Shown here piece by piece: positions 14,181-22,222 of a DNA stretch of 23,221 nt (its first letter is position 1; every line of letters starts with the position of its first letter). A program made the translations under genes and the position numbers. The stretch is taken from assembly GCA_030041195.1 (NCBI GenBank), contig JASHOI010000093.1, positions 1 to 23,221 of the forward strand, given 5' to 3'. The notes under the pieces are model-generated. The model was not told where the DNA came from. It did no database searches and worked only from the letters and a program-made list of their open reading frames with translations. Source of the DNA: Streptosporangiaceae bacterium. GTDB lineage: Bacteria > Actinomycetota > Actinomycetes > Streptosporangiales > Streptosporangiaceae.

Positions 14181-15878
14181 CTAGTTAACGAGCAGCCTTG
14201 GCGGGGGGAGATCGCTGAGCAGGTTCTTGTGCCACACCAGCACCGTGAACATGCCGAAGTGGTAGGTCCGCGCGGGCGGCCCGAACGCGGCCAGCACGGC
14301 CCGCTTGCTGGTCAGCCCGGGATAGCCGGGCACGCCGCGTGTGAGCACGACGAAGTTCGCCGAGTTGTGCGCCGGGTTGTACCACGCCCAGTCCGACTCG
14401 ACGTTGCTGGGGACCAGCCGGCCGCCGCGCGTCAGCGTCACCTGCCGGATCTGCACCCGGTTGCCGCTGGTCAGCGTCACGACGTTCGACTCCCAGTAAC
14501 CGGACAGTCCGGTGTGCAGGTGGTGGCCTGCCAGCCAGGACTCCAGCCTCTGGTTCTGCGCGGGCACCGCCGGCTGGCTGACCTCGTAGATCATCCCGGC
14601 CAGGTAGCCGAGCGCCACGATGACCAGCAGCGGCACCAGCCTGGCCGCCGCCAGCCGTCCCGCCAGCAGCCGCCCGGCCAGCGCGGCGGAGAGCGGGAGG
14701 ACGGCCGCGATCTCGCGGGTCGACGTGGCGGTGGCCGCCTGGGTGCTGACCACGTACGTGATCAGGTTGATCGCCACGCCCGCGACGAGCAGCTCGGCGA
14801 CCAGATCGCGCCCGGCCAGGAAGCGCCACGCCGCCACGCAGACTGCCCAGGCGAGCAGGAGCACGCCGACCACGTGCAGCAGGATGAACGCGGTCGAGGC
14901 GTGCAGCTGGAGCCCGAGAAAGTCGGCGCCGCACAAGGTGAGCAGCGCTTCCACGGCGATGCGCAGGTGCCCGGGCACGATCGTTCCGGCCGTAGCGAGC
15001 TGCGCGGTCGCGTCGGGGGAGTAGAACCCGCCGTCCGCGCGGATGACGTGCAGCGCCAGCATGGCCGCCGCCGCCCCGGCGAGCGCGCCGACGCCCAGGG
15101 CGACGTAGTACCACTGCGACGCCAGCGGCCGCTGCTTCGTGGCCACCGCCCGGCACACGCGGACCGCGCACACCAGCGCGAGCGGCAGCACCCCGATGTA
15201 CAGCACCAGCGTGTCCGCGACCTGGGCCCAGCCGAGCACCACAGCGGCGATGACCGGGATGTACCAGCGCGGGCGGGCGTGATCAAGGAGCAGCCAGACC
15301 GCCATCACCGGAACCGACGTCCCGATGTGGTCGGGCGAGGAGATCAGGACGTTCACCCCGGAGCTCAGCTGCGGTGCCAGCATGATCCCCGCCGCGATCA
15401 GCGCTCGCGTCACGCCAACGCGCCCCGTGGCGGTGCCCTTGGCCAACAGCGCGGCCAGCAGCATCGCCAGCGTGTAGGTCACGGCCGCCGCCACGTGGAC
15501 GACGTCCGCGTTCAGCCCGCGAACGAGCTCCACCAGCATGTACTCCGGCAGCTCGGTCGTGTAGAACGGGACGTCCGACAGGTGCCAGCCATGCAGCAGC
15601 AGGTTGCCGTGCAGCATGGCCCAGGCCTGCAGGGCGTTACCGGCGCCGTCCGAGTTCACCGCCCGGGTCCGCGCGATCTCCAGGTTCACCGCGAAGGCGG
15701 CCAGCACGCCGAGCACCCATATCGCGGGCTCGGCCCACGGGCGCAGCTGACGTGAGCGCGGCCCCGGGCGGTCCGGCGGGGCAGGCGCGCTGTCGTCGGC
15801 GGCATCGGATACGGCCGCCCTGCCTGCGCTCACCCGCCTTATTGCATCATGCGGCGCGTCCGCCGGTGAGTTCGCCAT
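14181..15878 (-). CDS. Large polytopic membrane protein, possible GT-C-type glycosyltransferase
   Basis: The protein has 565 residues. The N-terminal 48 residues are hydrophilic and Pro/Ala/Asp-rich. The first helix (AIWVLGVLAAFAVNLEIA) is followed by an outside loop with NSDGAGNALQAWAMLHGN and SDVPFYTTELPEYMLVE; about ten more helices follow. The C-terminal 110 residues (from around NQRLESWLAGHHLHTGLSG) form a soluble, mostly beta domain. The SD-GN pair and the acidic loop after helix 1 fit the GT-C layout, but I do not recognise a named family. ATG 15878 has GAGG 7 nt upstream. It ends 102 nt before the GT2-methyltransferase start. Confidence 0.6.
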   Translation of the reverse strand: MANSPADAPHDAIRRVSAGRAAVSDAADDSAPAPPDRPGPRSRQLRPWAEPAIWVLGVLAAFAVNLEIARTRAVNSDGAGNALQAWAMLHGNLLLHGWHLSDVPFYTTELPEYMLVELVRGLNADVVHVAAAVTYTLAMLLAALLAKGTATGRVGVTRALIAAGIMLAPQLSSGVNVLISSPDHIGTSVPVMAVWLLLDHARPRWYIPVIAAVVLGWAQVADTLVLYIGVLPLALVCAVRVCRAVATKQRPLASQWYYVALGVGALAGAAAAMLALHVIRADGGFYSPDATAQLATAGTIVPGHLRIAVEALLTLCGADFLGLQLHASTAFILLHVVGVLLLAWAVCVAAWRFLAGRDLVAELLVAGVAINLITYVVSTQAATATSTREIAAVLPLSAALAGRLLAGRLAAARLVPLLVIVALGYLAGMIYEVSQPAVPAQNQRLESWLAGHHLHTGLSGYWESNVVTLTSGNRVQIRQVTLTRGGRLVPSNVESDWAWYNPAHNSANFVVLTRGVPGYPGLTSKRAVLAAFGPPARTYHFGMFTVLVWHKNLLSDLPPPRLLVN

Positions 15879-15957
15879 CCCGAGCCTCGATCCTCAGCGG
15901 TGCGCGCCGAGGCCGGCAAGCAGGTTACTCTGCCCCGGGCGGGCATGCGTGCAGCGG

Positions 15958-16989
15958 CTAGATCGTTCCGGCCTCGATGGCCTGGCGGATCCACGGGATC
16001 ACCTCGTCCAGCATGGCCGACAGCGAGGTCGTCGCCTCGAAGCCAAGGATCAGCTTGGCCTTCTCGGTGGAGGGCACCCGGCGCTGCACGTCATAGGTGA
16101 ACGGATCGTCGTGCTCGACCCGCAGCGGGACGCCGGGTCCCTTGATCTTGGTCCAGATCAGCTCGGCGAGCTCGAGCACGGTCGTGGACTCGGCGGTGGA
16201 GAGGTTGAAGTCCTCGTTCACCGCCTTGGGGTGGTCGATGGTGTCCACGATTCCCCGGGCCAGGTCGCCGCCGTACGTGTAGTGCCGGATCTGGCTGCCG
16301 TCTCCCAGGATGTGCAGCGGATCCTGCCCCTTGAGCACCTTCTGCACCAGGTCGGGCACCACGTGGCTCATGGCGAGCTGCACGTTGCCGGACAGGATCT
16401 CCTCGTCACCGAGCGCCCGGCTCTCCCCGATCCCGACGCAGTTGAACGGGCGGACGATCGTGTAGGGGAGCTGGTACTGGTCGCGGGCGGCGCGGGCGAA
16501 GTACTCCACCGCGAGCTTCTGGAAGCCGTACGACGACAGTGGTGGCGGCACCTCTCGTTCCTGGCCCTCATAGGACGGCCAGGAGTCGGCGGACTCGAAC
16601 ACCATCGACGAAGAGACGTAGGTGACCTTCTTCAGCCTGCCCGCCTGGTGTGCGGCGATCGCGGCGTCGCAGGACGCGGCGATGATCCGCTCGTTGGTCG
16701 CGATGAGGTCGTAAGCGTAGGTGTGGAAGTAGGAGATCCCGCCGATCATCGCCGCGCCGGCGACGAAGTGGTCGCAGTCGGACAGCAGCCGGGTCATCAG
16801 GTCGACGTCGCGTGCGTCGCCCTCGACGAGCTCGTAGTTCGGGTGGTCGTCGTAGGACTTGGTGACCTTGCCGTACTTGGAGAAGTTGTCGATACCCACC
16901 ACCGCGTACCCGCGGGCCAGGAGTTCCTCGACCAGGTAGCCGCCGATGAACCCGGCGGACCCGCTGACCAGTACCTTCTGCATCGTCAC
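15958..16989 (-). CDS. NAD-dependent sugar-nucleotide epimerase/dehydratase
   Basis: The protein has 343 residues of the extended short-chain dehydrogenase family. The NAD-binding loop is GSAGFIGG (10-17). The catalytic Ser is in YVSSSMVFE (124-132) and the YxxxK pair is YGFQK (154-158). The C-terminal half has the usual substrate-binding elements (RPFNCVGIG, GDGSQIRHYTYGGDLARGI). Likely substrate is a nucleoside-diphosphate sugar acid or hexose; the MIGGISYFHTYAYDLIATNERI segment resembles GDP-sugar and UDP-sugar 4-epimerase-like groups. Reaction not certain. GTG 16989 overlaps the stop of the upstream GT2 (GTGA); ATG 16983 is an equal alternative. It is third in the dehydrogenase-GT2-epimerase operon. 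Confidence 0.85.
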   Translation of the reverse strand: MTMQKVLVSGSAGFIGGYLVEELLARGYAVVGIDNFSKYGKVTKSYDDHPNYELVEGDARDVDLMTRLLSDCDHFVAGAAMIGGISYFHTYAYDLIATNERIIAASCDAAIAAHQAGRLKKVTYVSSSMVFESADSWPSYEGQEREVPPPLSSYGFQKLAVEYFARAARDQYQLPYTIVRPFNCVGIGESRALGDEEILSGNVQLAMSHVVPDLVQKVLKGQDPLHILGDGSQIRHYTYGGDLARGIVDTIDHPKAVNEDFNLSTAESTTVLELAELIWTKIKGPGVPLRVEHDDPFTYDVQRRVPSTEKAKLILGFEATTSLSAMLDEVIPWIRQAIEAGTI

Positions 16990-17819
16990 CTTGTCTCTTC
17001 CTGCCTATCGGCCGATCCGGCCAGGTTCTTGAGCTCGTCCAGGCTCAGCCGCCGGCCGAACGCGAACCGGTACCACCGCAGGTACTTGGGCAGCCAGGCC
17101 GCGACCCGGAAGTTGGACAGGCCGTCGTGCCGGTCCAGCCAGATCGTGGGGATCTCGGCGATCGGCAGCCGGAGCCGCTTGGCCTTGGCGGTCAGCTCGA
17201 TGCCGATCTCGAACCCGTCCCTGCTGTCGATGCCGACCGCCCGGACGAACGTCGTTGAGTAAGCCTTGAACGAGTTGGTCGCGTCCCGGGTGCCCACCCG
17301 GGCCAGCAGCTTCAGGCTGCGCCCGGCCATCGCGGACATCATGCCCTTGAGCATCGGCCCGCCGACCTGCTGGCCGCCGGCCATGTACCGGGAGGCCGCA
17401 GCGACCGCGACGCCCCGCTCGACGAGGCGGACCAGGTCGTCGATCTGCCGCACGTCGTCGCAGCCGTCGGCCATGGTGACCACCGCCACCGGCGTGGTCG
17501 CGTGATCGATGCCGTAGCGGATCGCGTTGGCCGGGCCCTTGCCGTAGTCGTTGATCAGGCAGTGCAGCCGGGGCTCGCGCTCGGCCAGCCGCAGCACCAC
17601 CGGCCGGGTGGTGTCCGCGGCGTCGTCGACGACGACCAGGACCTCGCACGGCAGCAGGACCGCCTCGAACAGCCGCTCGAGCACCGGGACGATGTGCTCG
17701 CCCTCGTTGTAGGCCGGGATCACGATCGACAGCCGCAGCGCGTCGGGATCGCTGCCCGCGCCCCGCCGGACCAGGTCCGCCGCGGAGATCTGGTGGCTCG
17801 CTGCGCGGTTCCTGGCCAT
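16986..17819 (-). CDS. Glycosyltransferase family 2
   Basis: The protein has 277 residues. GT-A fold motifs are SIVIPAYNEGEHIVPVLERL (31-50), LVVVDDAADTTRPV (61-74), and VVTMADGCDD (113-122) at the position of the metal-binding DxD. GMMSAMAGRSLKLLARVGTRDATNSFKAYSTTF matches the dolichyl-phosphate-mannose-synthase-like subgroup. No membrane helices follow, so the enzyme probably acts at the inner face of the membrane on a carrier lipid. Its ATG at 17819 shares one base with the TGA of the upstream dehydrogenase (TGATG), and its own TGA overlaps the GTG of the epimerase. The three genes are therefore tightly coupled. Donor sugar is inferred to be the product of the neighbouring dehydrogenase and epimerase. 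Confidence 0.88.
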   Translation of the reverse strand: MARNRAASHQISAADLVRRGAGSDPDALRLSIVIPAYNEGEHIVPVLERLFEAVLLPCEVLVVVDDAADTTRPVVLRLAEREPRLHCLINDYGKGPANAIRYGIDHATTPVAVVTMADGCDDVRQIDDLVRLVERGVAVAAASRYMAGGQQVGGPMLKGMMSAMAGRSLKLLARVGTRDATNSFKAYSTTFVRAVGIDSRDGFEIGIELTAKAKRLRLPIAEIPTIWLDRHDGLSNFRVAAWLPKYLRWYRFAFGRRLSLDELKNLAGSADRQEETR

Positions 17820-19030
17820 CACACGCTCACGCCCTGGCCGCGGATGTTCCAGATGTCCACGATCGGCTTGTCGGTCGCCAGCGTCGCGTACTCGGCGTGC
17901 GGCGCGGCGATGATCAGCAGATCCGCCTTGGCCACCACGTCGCCGAGGGGCATCAGCGAGGTGTCCGACGAGACGTGCGGATCGGTGCAGTACACCGCGT
18001 CGGTGGCGAACGTGAGGATCCGCTTCAGCTTGTAGGCCAGGCTGGAGCGGACATCGTCCGAGCCGCCCTTGAACGCCATCCCCAGGATGCCGACGGCCAT
18101 CGACCCCAGGTCGTAGCGCCGCTGCAGCCGGTCGACCAGATACAGCGGCAGGCCCTCGTTGATCGCCATCGCGGTCTGGCCGAGCGCGAAGTTGTTGTTG
18201 TTGAACGCCGCGAGCTGCATCGTGTCCTTGAGCAGGCACGGGCCGGCCGCGAACCCCGCGGCGGGCAGGTCGGCGGCCCTGGGGTAGTCGAGCATCAGCC
18301 CCTGGCGGATCCGCTCGAAGTCGAGCCCGCGGTCGTTGGCGATCATGTAAAGCTGGTTCGCGGTGGCGAACTTGATGTACCGCCACACGTTCGTGAACAG
18401 CTTGGCCAGCTCCGCCTCCTCCGGCGTCATCCGGACCTGCGTACTGGTCAGCAGGCCAAACAGCGCCCCGGCGCGTTCGAACGCCGATTCCTTCCGGGCC
18501 GAGATGATCTGCGGCAGCTCGAACAGCTCGGTCATCGCCTTGCCCTCGGCGATCCGTTCCGGGCAGAAGGCCACGTCGATCGCGTAGCCCAGGCGGGCGA
18601 TCATCTTTTCCACCAGGGCGGTCACGCCGGGATAGACCGTGCTGCGCAAGATCAGCAGCTGGCCGTCGCGCAGGTGCTGCGCGCACCCGGACAGGGCCCG
18701 GGGGATCGCCTGCTGGTCCGGGTTGAGATGCTCGTCGACCGGCGTGCCGATGACCACCACCACGTGCTCCGCGGTGCCGACGATCGCCGGGTCCGCGGAG
18801 GCGACCAGGCGCCCCTCGGCGATGGCTCGCTCGAGCATCGGCGCGGCCCCGGGTTCGTCGAACGGCATGTGGCCCTCGCCCACCCGCGCGACCGCGTCCG
18901 GGTTAACGTCGTAAACGGCGACGTTCGCGCCCCGGCCGGCGAACGCAATCGCCAGCGGGAGCCCGACATGGCCGCATCCGCCGATGACCACTACATCGCG
19001 GTCGAATGAAGCATTACGCTGCAGCGCCAC
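17819..19030 (-). CDS. Nucleotide-sugar dehydrogenase (UDP-Glc/UDP-HexNAc 6-dehydrogenase family)
   Basis: The protein has 403 residues and oxidises C6 of a nucleotide sugar to the acid using two NAD+. Seen: Rossmann loop VVVIGGCGHVGLPLA (13-27), FCPERIAEG (155-163), conserved Lys210 and Asn214 in AELAKLFTNVWR, the catalytic Cys265 with Lys268 and Asp269 in GPCLLKD, and a second Rossmann domain (MAVGILGMAFKGGSDDVRSS). FCPERIAEG leans towards the WecC/WbpA group (UDP-HexNAc), while CxxKD recalls UDP-glucose dehydrogenases, so the substrate is ambiguous. The start is GTG 19030 with AGGGG upstream. It is first in the operon with GT2 and epimerase. Confidence 0.88.
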   Translation of the reverse strand: MALQRNASFDRDVVVIGGCGHVGLPLAIAFAGRGANVAVYDVNPDAVARVGEGHMPFDEPGAAPMLERAIAEGRLVASADPAIVGTAEHVVVVIGTPVDEHLNPDQQAIPRALSGCAQHLRDGQLLILRSTVYPGVTALVEKMIARLGYAIDVAFCPERIAEGKAMTELFELPQIISARKESAFERAGALFGLLTSTQVRMTPEEAELAKLFTNVWRYIKFATANQLYMIANDRGLDFERIRQGLMLDYPRAADLPAAGFAAGPCLLKDTMQLAAFNNNNFALGQTAMAINEGLPLYLVDRLQRRYDLGSMAVGILGMAFKGGSDDVRSSLAYKLKRILTFATDAVYCTDPHVSSDTSLMPLGDVVAKADLLIIAAPHAEYATLATDKPIVDIWNIRGQGVSV

Positions 19031-19119
19031 TAGGACCCCTGATCCCCTTGGTCAGCACTTTTGATTGCCTACCATAGCGGCCGAATTCGCCGCCCGTGTG
19101 CCCAGTACCGCCCGTGAGC

Positions 19120-20235
19120 TTATCCCCGGCTGCCCGGCTGTGCCGACGGACTATCCGCGTCGGTGTTGTTGCCGGTTTCGTGGCCTTCCGCTCCGTTAGG
19201 GCGGTTCTCGGAGACCCAGGCGTCGATCCGCTTCCACCACTCGTACAGCCACAGCACCTGCGCCTCGTGACCAGCGGACCGGGGCACCTCGTCGACCGGC
19301 ACCCGCCACCACTTCGCGCGCACGATGTGGCCCATCGGGAGGCTGCGCCAGATGTCGCCGACGCTGACCAGCCGGTCCAGGCCGGCGTGGGCCACGAAGA
19401 TCACGTCGGCGGCCGGGCAGGCCGCGATGGCGGCCAGCGCACCGCCCGGCCTCGGCGGGAGCAGGTTGGGCATCTGCCGCGCCCGGGCCGCAAGGTCGCG
19501 CCGGCCCGCCCGTTCCAGCCTGCGGATGCCGCGCTGCCAGCGCCCCGGCGTCCAGTTCCCGCCCTCCGGGAAGATCACCAGCGCGCCCTTCCGGTCAAGC
19601 CCGCTGGCCAGCCTCCTGATCTGCTCGGTGAACAGCTTCTCGCCCACCCGCCGGCGCTGGATGAACACGTTGGGCAGCCGGTTGGCGACCACGTCCACCC
19701 CGGGATCGAGCTGCATCGTGGCCTTCATCACGATCCGCGGCCGTCGTCCGTACACGCTCAGCAGCTGGTGCACGAGCAGGAACGAGTCGCCGGGCCCGGC
19801 ATGGCGGCTGAGCACGATCACGGGACGGGCCAGCCGGGCCGCCCGCTCTTTGGGATCCGGCTCGTCCACCTCGACGCGCAGGCCGAACGTGCGCGCCGCG
19901 CCCGCGAAGACCAGATCGAGGTACCAGCGCATGATCGCGTAGTGGCGGCTCTGGTACGGCTCGGTGCGCAGCCTGCCGCCGAACCCGCTGGCGATCCACA
20001 GGCCGAGCGACATGAACAGCGCCGCGACCTCGGCCCCGAGCCAGACGATGGCGAAGGCCAGCAGCCGGAGCCCGCGCAGCGAGGGGCGGGGGGTGGCGCC
20101 CGGCCTGACCCGCCCGGCCAGCCCGACCACCAGGGTCGCGACGGCGAGCAGCGGGGACAGCAGCGCGACGGCCACCGCGACCACGATCTCCAGCGGCGCC
20201 AGCACGATCCGGCGCACCAGCCTGGGTGGGAGCAT
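19120..20235 (-). CDS. 1-acyl-glycerol-3-phosphate acyltransferase-like protein (PlsC family)
   Basis: The protein has 371 residues with two N-terminal membrane helices (about 11-40 and 57-83) and a cytoplasmic LPLAT domain. The HX4D catalytic motif is SRHAGPGD (His145, Asp150). The later acyltransferase blocks are present: RLPNVFIQRRR and VIFPEGGNW (220-228, the FPEG block). A Trp-rich C-terminal region and a hydrophilic tail follow. It transfers an acyl chain to lysophosphatidate or another lysolipid; at 371 residues it is longer than typical PlsC, so the acceptor may differ. The ATG has GGGAGG 8 nt upstream and lies 30 nt after the patatin stop, so it is third in the UXS-patatin-acyltransferase operon. 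Confidence 0.87.
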   Translation of the reverse strand: MLPPRLVRRIVLAPLEIVVAVAVALLSPLLAVATLVVGLAGRVRPGATPRPSLRGLRLLAFAIVWLGAEVAALFMSLGLWIASGFGGRLRTEPYQSRHYAIMRWYLDLVFAGAARTFGLRVEVDEPDPKERAARLARPVIVLSRHAGPGDSFLLVHQLLSVYGRRPRIVMKATMQLDPGVDVVANRLPNVFIQRRRVGEKLFTEQIRRLASGLDRKGALVIFPEGGNWTPGRWQRGIRRLERAGRRDLAARARQMPNLLPPRPGGALAAIAACPAADVIFVAHAGLDRLVSVGDIWRSLPMGHIVRAKWWRVPVDEVPRSAGHEAQVLWLYEWWKRIDAWVSENRPNGAEGHETGNNTDADSPSAQPGSRG

Positions 20236-20265
20236 GGCGTGCCCCTCCCGTCCTCGCCGTCCCGG

Positions 20266-21090
20266 TCAGTTCCCGGCCAACCCGGCGAGGTAGCTCGCCG
20301 AGGCCGCGTAGGCGCGCTCGATGCTCTCGCCGACCCTGGTCTTGTCGCGATACCGCAGCTGGGCCACGTCTGGCGCGGTCCGGTCCCCGCCGGCCGGCAG
20401 GACGTGCACCCGGACGTCGTCGGGCAGCGCCGCCATCTCCTCGTGGAACCGGTACCGCCGGGCGATCTCGAAGGCGACCAGGCCCACCTCCCACGGCCGC
20501 TGCGGGACCGAGAGCGGGCGCTCTATCCGGCCGACGTGCAGCACGTAGACGGTCCTGGCGCCGAGCGCGACCGCCCGCCCGACCGGGATCGAGTGGACCA
20601 GGCCGCCGTCGAAGTAGTGCTCGCCGCCCACCTCGACCGGCGGCAGCAGCCCGGGCACGGCGCACGACGCCAGCACCGCCGGCACGATCGGCCCGGAGCT
20701 GAACCAGCGCGGGCTGGCCCGTTCGATGCTGGCGGCGACGCAGTGGAACGGCAGCTCGAGATCGGCGAAATCGTGCCCGGGGAGCGCGTCCTCCAGCATC
20801 CGGCGCAGCGGCTCGATCGAGTGCAGGTGCGTGCCGGACCTGGCCAGCCGGACCGCGCGGCCCCACAGGTTCTCGCTGAAGGCCAGGCCGAGCGCGTCGC
20901 CGCTCCATAGCTCGCCGAGCCGTTCCGCCGCCCCGGCCGGGTCGGCGGCGACGAACGCCCCGTTGATCGCCCCCACCGACGTGCCGACGACGACGTCGGG
21001 CCGGATGCCGGCCTCGGACAGCGCCCGGAGCATGCCGATCTCGTGGGCGCCGAGTATGCCGCCACCGCCGAGCACAAACGCCGTCTCCAC
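20266..21090 (-). CDS. Patatin-like phospholipase
   Basis: The protein has 274 residues. The patatin catalytic dyad is complete: nucleophile Ser38 in GTSVG (36-40) and Asp161 in DGG (161-163). The oxyanion loop is GGGGILGAHEIG (8-19). It has no signal peptide and probably works at the inner membrane face, cleaving acyl chains from phospholipids or other acyl esters. The region PVEVGGEHYFDGGLVHSIPVG and CAVPGLLPP match the bacterial RssA-like group. GTG 21090 has GGAGG 7 nt upstream, located next to the stop of the UDP-xylose synthase gene 19 nt away. The PlsC-like gene follows 30 nt downstream, so deacylation and reacylation may be linked. Confidence 0.9.
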   Translation of the reverse strand: METAFVLGGGGILGAHEIGMLRALSEAGIRPDVVVGTSVGAINGAFVAADPAGAAERLGELWSGDALGLAFSENLWGRAVRLARSGTHLHSIEPLRRMLEDALPGHDFADLELPFHCVAASIERASPRWFSSGPIVPAVLASCAVPGLLPPVEVGGEHYFDGGLVHSIPVGRAVALGARTVYVLHVGRIERPLSVPQRPWEVGLVAFEIARRYRFHEEMAALPDDVRVHVLPAGGDRTAPDVAQLRYRDKTRVGESIERAYAASASYLAGLAGN

Positions 21091-21109
21091 CCGTCAGCCT
21101 CCGGGGGCG

Positions 21110-22096
21110 TCATCTACCCAGGGCACGCCGGAAGTATTCGACGGTCTTGTCCAGGCCCTCGTCAAGGGGCACCAGGGGCTCCCAGCCGAGCACGTCGCGG
21201 GCGCGGGTGATGTCCGGCCGGCGGCGGACCGGGTCGTCGGAGGGCAGCGGGCCGTGCTCGATGGGCGCGTCGCTGCCGGCCAGCGTCAGCACCTTCTTGG
21301 CCAGGTCGAGCATGGTGAACTCGCCGGGGTTGCCGAGGTTGACCGGGCCGGTGATCTCTGGCGCGGAGTTCATCAGCTTGATCAGCCCGTCGACCATGTC
21401 GTCGATGTAGCAGAACGAGCGGGTCTGCGAGCCGTCGCCGAAAACGGTCAGCGGCTCGCCGCGCAGGGCCTGGACGATGAAGCTGGACACCACGCGGCCG
21501 TCGTTCGGCAGCATGTTCGGCCCGTAGGTGTTGAAGATCCGCGCCACCTTGATCGGCAGACGGTGCTGCCGGAAGTAGTCGAAGAACAAGGTCTCGGCAC
21601 ACCGCTTGCCCTCGTCGTAGCAGGACCGGACCCCGACCGGGTTCACGTTGCCCCAGTACGACTCGACCTGCGGGTGCACGGTGGGATCGCCGTACACCTC
21701 GGACGTCGACGCGAGCAGGATCGGCGCGTGCAGCCGCTTGGCCAGCCCGAGCATGTTGATCGAGCCGTGCACGCAGGTCTTGGTGGTCTGAACCGGATCC
21801 CGCTGGTAGAACACGGGCGAGGCCGGGCAGGCCAGGTGGTAGATCTGATCCACCTCGACATAGAGCGGGAACGTCACGTCGTGGCGCATGAGCTCGAACC
21901 GCGGCTGGTCGAGCAGGTCGATGACGTTGTGCCGGGAGCTCGAGTAGAAGTTGTCCACGACGAGAACGTCGTGGCCGAGGGCGAGCAGGCGCCGGCACAG
22001 GTGCGAGCCGATGAACCCTGAGCCGCCGGTCACCAGGACCCGCTGACCCGGGCCGGACGGCATCCCGGGATGGTCGCGCGTCACCTGTGGGCTCAC
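21110..22096 (-). CDS. UDP-glucuronate decarboxylase (UDP-xylose synthase)
   Basis: The protein has 328 residues and converts UDP-glucuronate to UDP-xylose with bound NAD+. Motifs: GGSGFIGSH (24-32), [41 protein letters not shown] (128-138), the YxxxK pair YDEGK (160-164), and [11 protein letters not shown]. The [12 protein letters not shown] segment and R-CYDEGKR are hallmarks of UXS-type decarboxylases versus other epimerases. No membrane anchor is present. GTG 22096 has AAAGGAG 7 nt upstream. It heads the operon with the patatin and acyltransferase genes. The UDP-glucuronate supply could come from the dehydrogenase at 17819-19030 if that enzyme accepts UDP-glucose. Confidence 0.92.
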   Translation of the reverse strand: MSPQVTRDHPGMPSGPGQRVLVTGGSGFIGSHLCRRLLALGHDVLVVDNFYSSSRHNVIDLLDQPRFELMRHDVTFPLYVEVDQIYHLACPASPVFYQRDPVQTTKTCVHGSINMLGLAKRLHAPILLASTSEVYGDPTVHPQVESYWGNVNPVGVRSCYDEGKRCAETLFFDYFRQHRLPIKVARIFNTYGPNMLPNDGRVVSSFIVQALRGEPLTVFGDGSQTRSFCYIDDMVDGLIKLMNSAPEITGPVNLGNPGEFTMLDLAKKVLTLAGSDAPIEHGPLPSDDPVRRRPDITRARDVLGWEPLVPLDEGLDKTVEYFRRALGR

Positions 22097-22104
22097 TGAA
22101 AGGC

Positions 22105-22123
22105 TCCTTTAATAATCCTTTAA
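22105..22123. repeat. Direct repeat of 8 bp with 11-bp period
   Basis: TCCTTTAA (22105-22112), TAA, then TCCTTTAA (22116-22123): exact copies one helical turn apart. The minus-strand copies overlap the possible -10 and the Shine-Dalgarno of the UDP-xylose synthase gene. Confidence 0.7.
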
Positions 22124-22137
22124 CGATTTTTTGTCAA
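22109..22137 (-). promoter_or_regulatory. Candidate promoter of the UXS operon
   Basis: On the minus strand TTGACA (22137-22132), a 17-nt spacer, TATTAA (22114-22109). The -35 is perfect and the spacing ideal. The -10 overlaps the AAAGGAG Shine-Dalgarno (22110-22104), so if this promoter is used the mRNA would start about 6 nt before the GTG and lose that site. The gap as a whole is clearly AT-rich against its surroundings. Confidence 0.45.
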
Positions 22138-22210
22138 GCCATACGCTGTCTTTGATCCGCAATTTGTCGCACGCGCCGACTTTGTCCGTCATTACCTCGG
22201 CGGGCTCCCG

Positions 22211-22216
22211 TAAGCT
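22211..22216 (+). promoter_or_regulatory. Candidate -10 of a leaderless transcript (GT2 gene)
   Basis: TAAGCT (TAnnnT) stands 6 nt before GTG 22223 and no Shine-Dalgarno is visible, so transcription may begin at the start codon. No -35 with good spacing is seen. Confidence 0.4.
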
Positions 22217-22222
22217 GCCTCT

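Noticed and set aside
16986..18686. A single 566-codon frame covering the GT2 gene and running into the dehydrogenase gene
   Set aside because: Only the part from ATG 17819 resembles a protein family. The upstream part is an Arg/Ala-rich translation of the dehydrogenase gene in another frame.
8522..19030. Secondary-metabolite gene cluster
   Set aside because: No polyketide synthase, peptide synthetase, terpene or RiPP genes are present; the gene content is that of envelope glycan synthesis.
22126..22132. T-run as a rho-independent terminator
   Set aside because: No rightward gene ends there and no stable hairpin precedes it. On the other strand it is the A-tract just after the TTGACA box.
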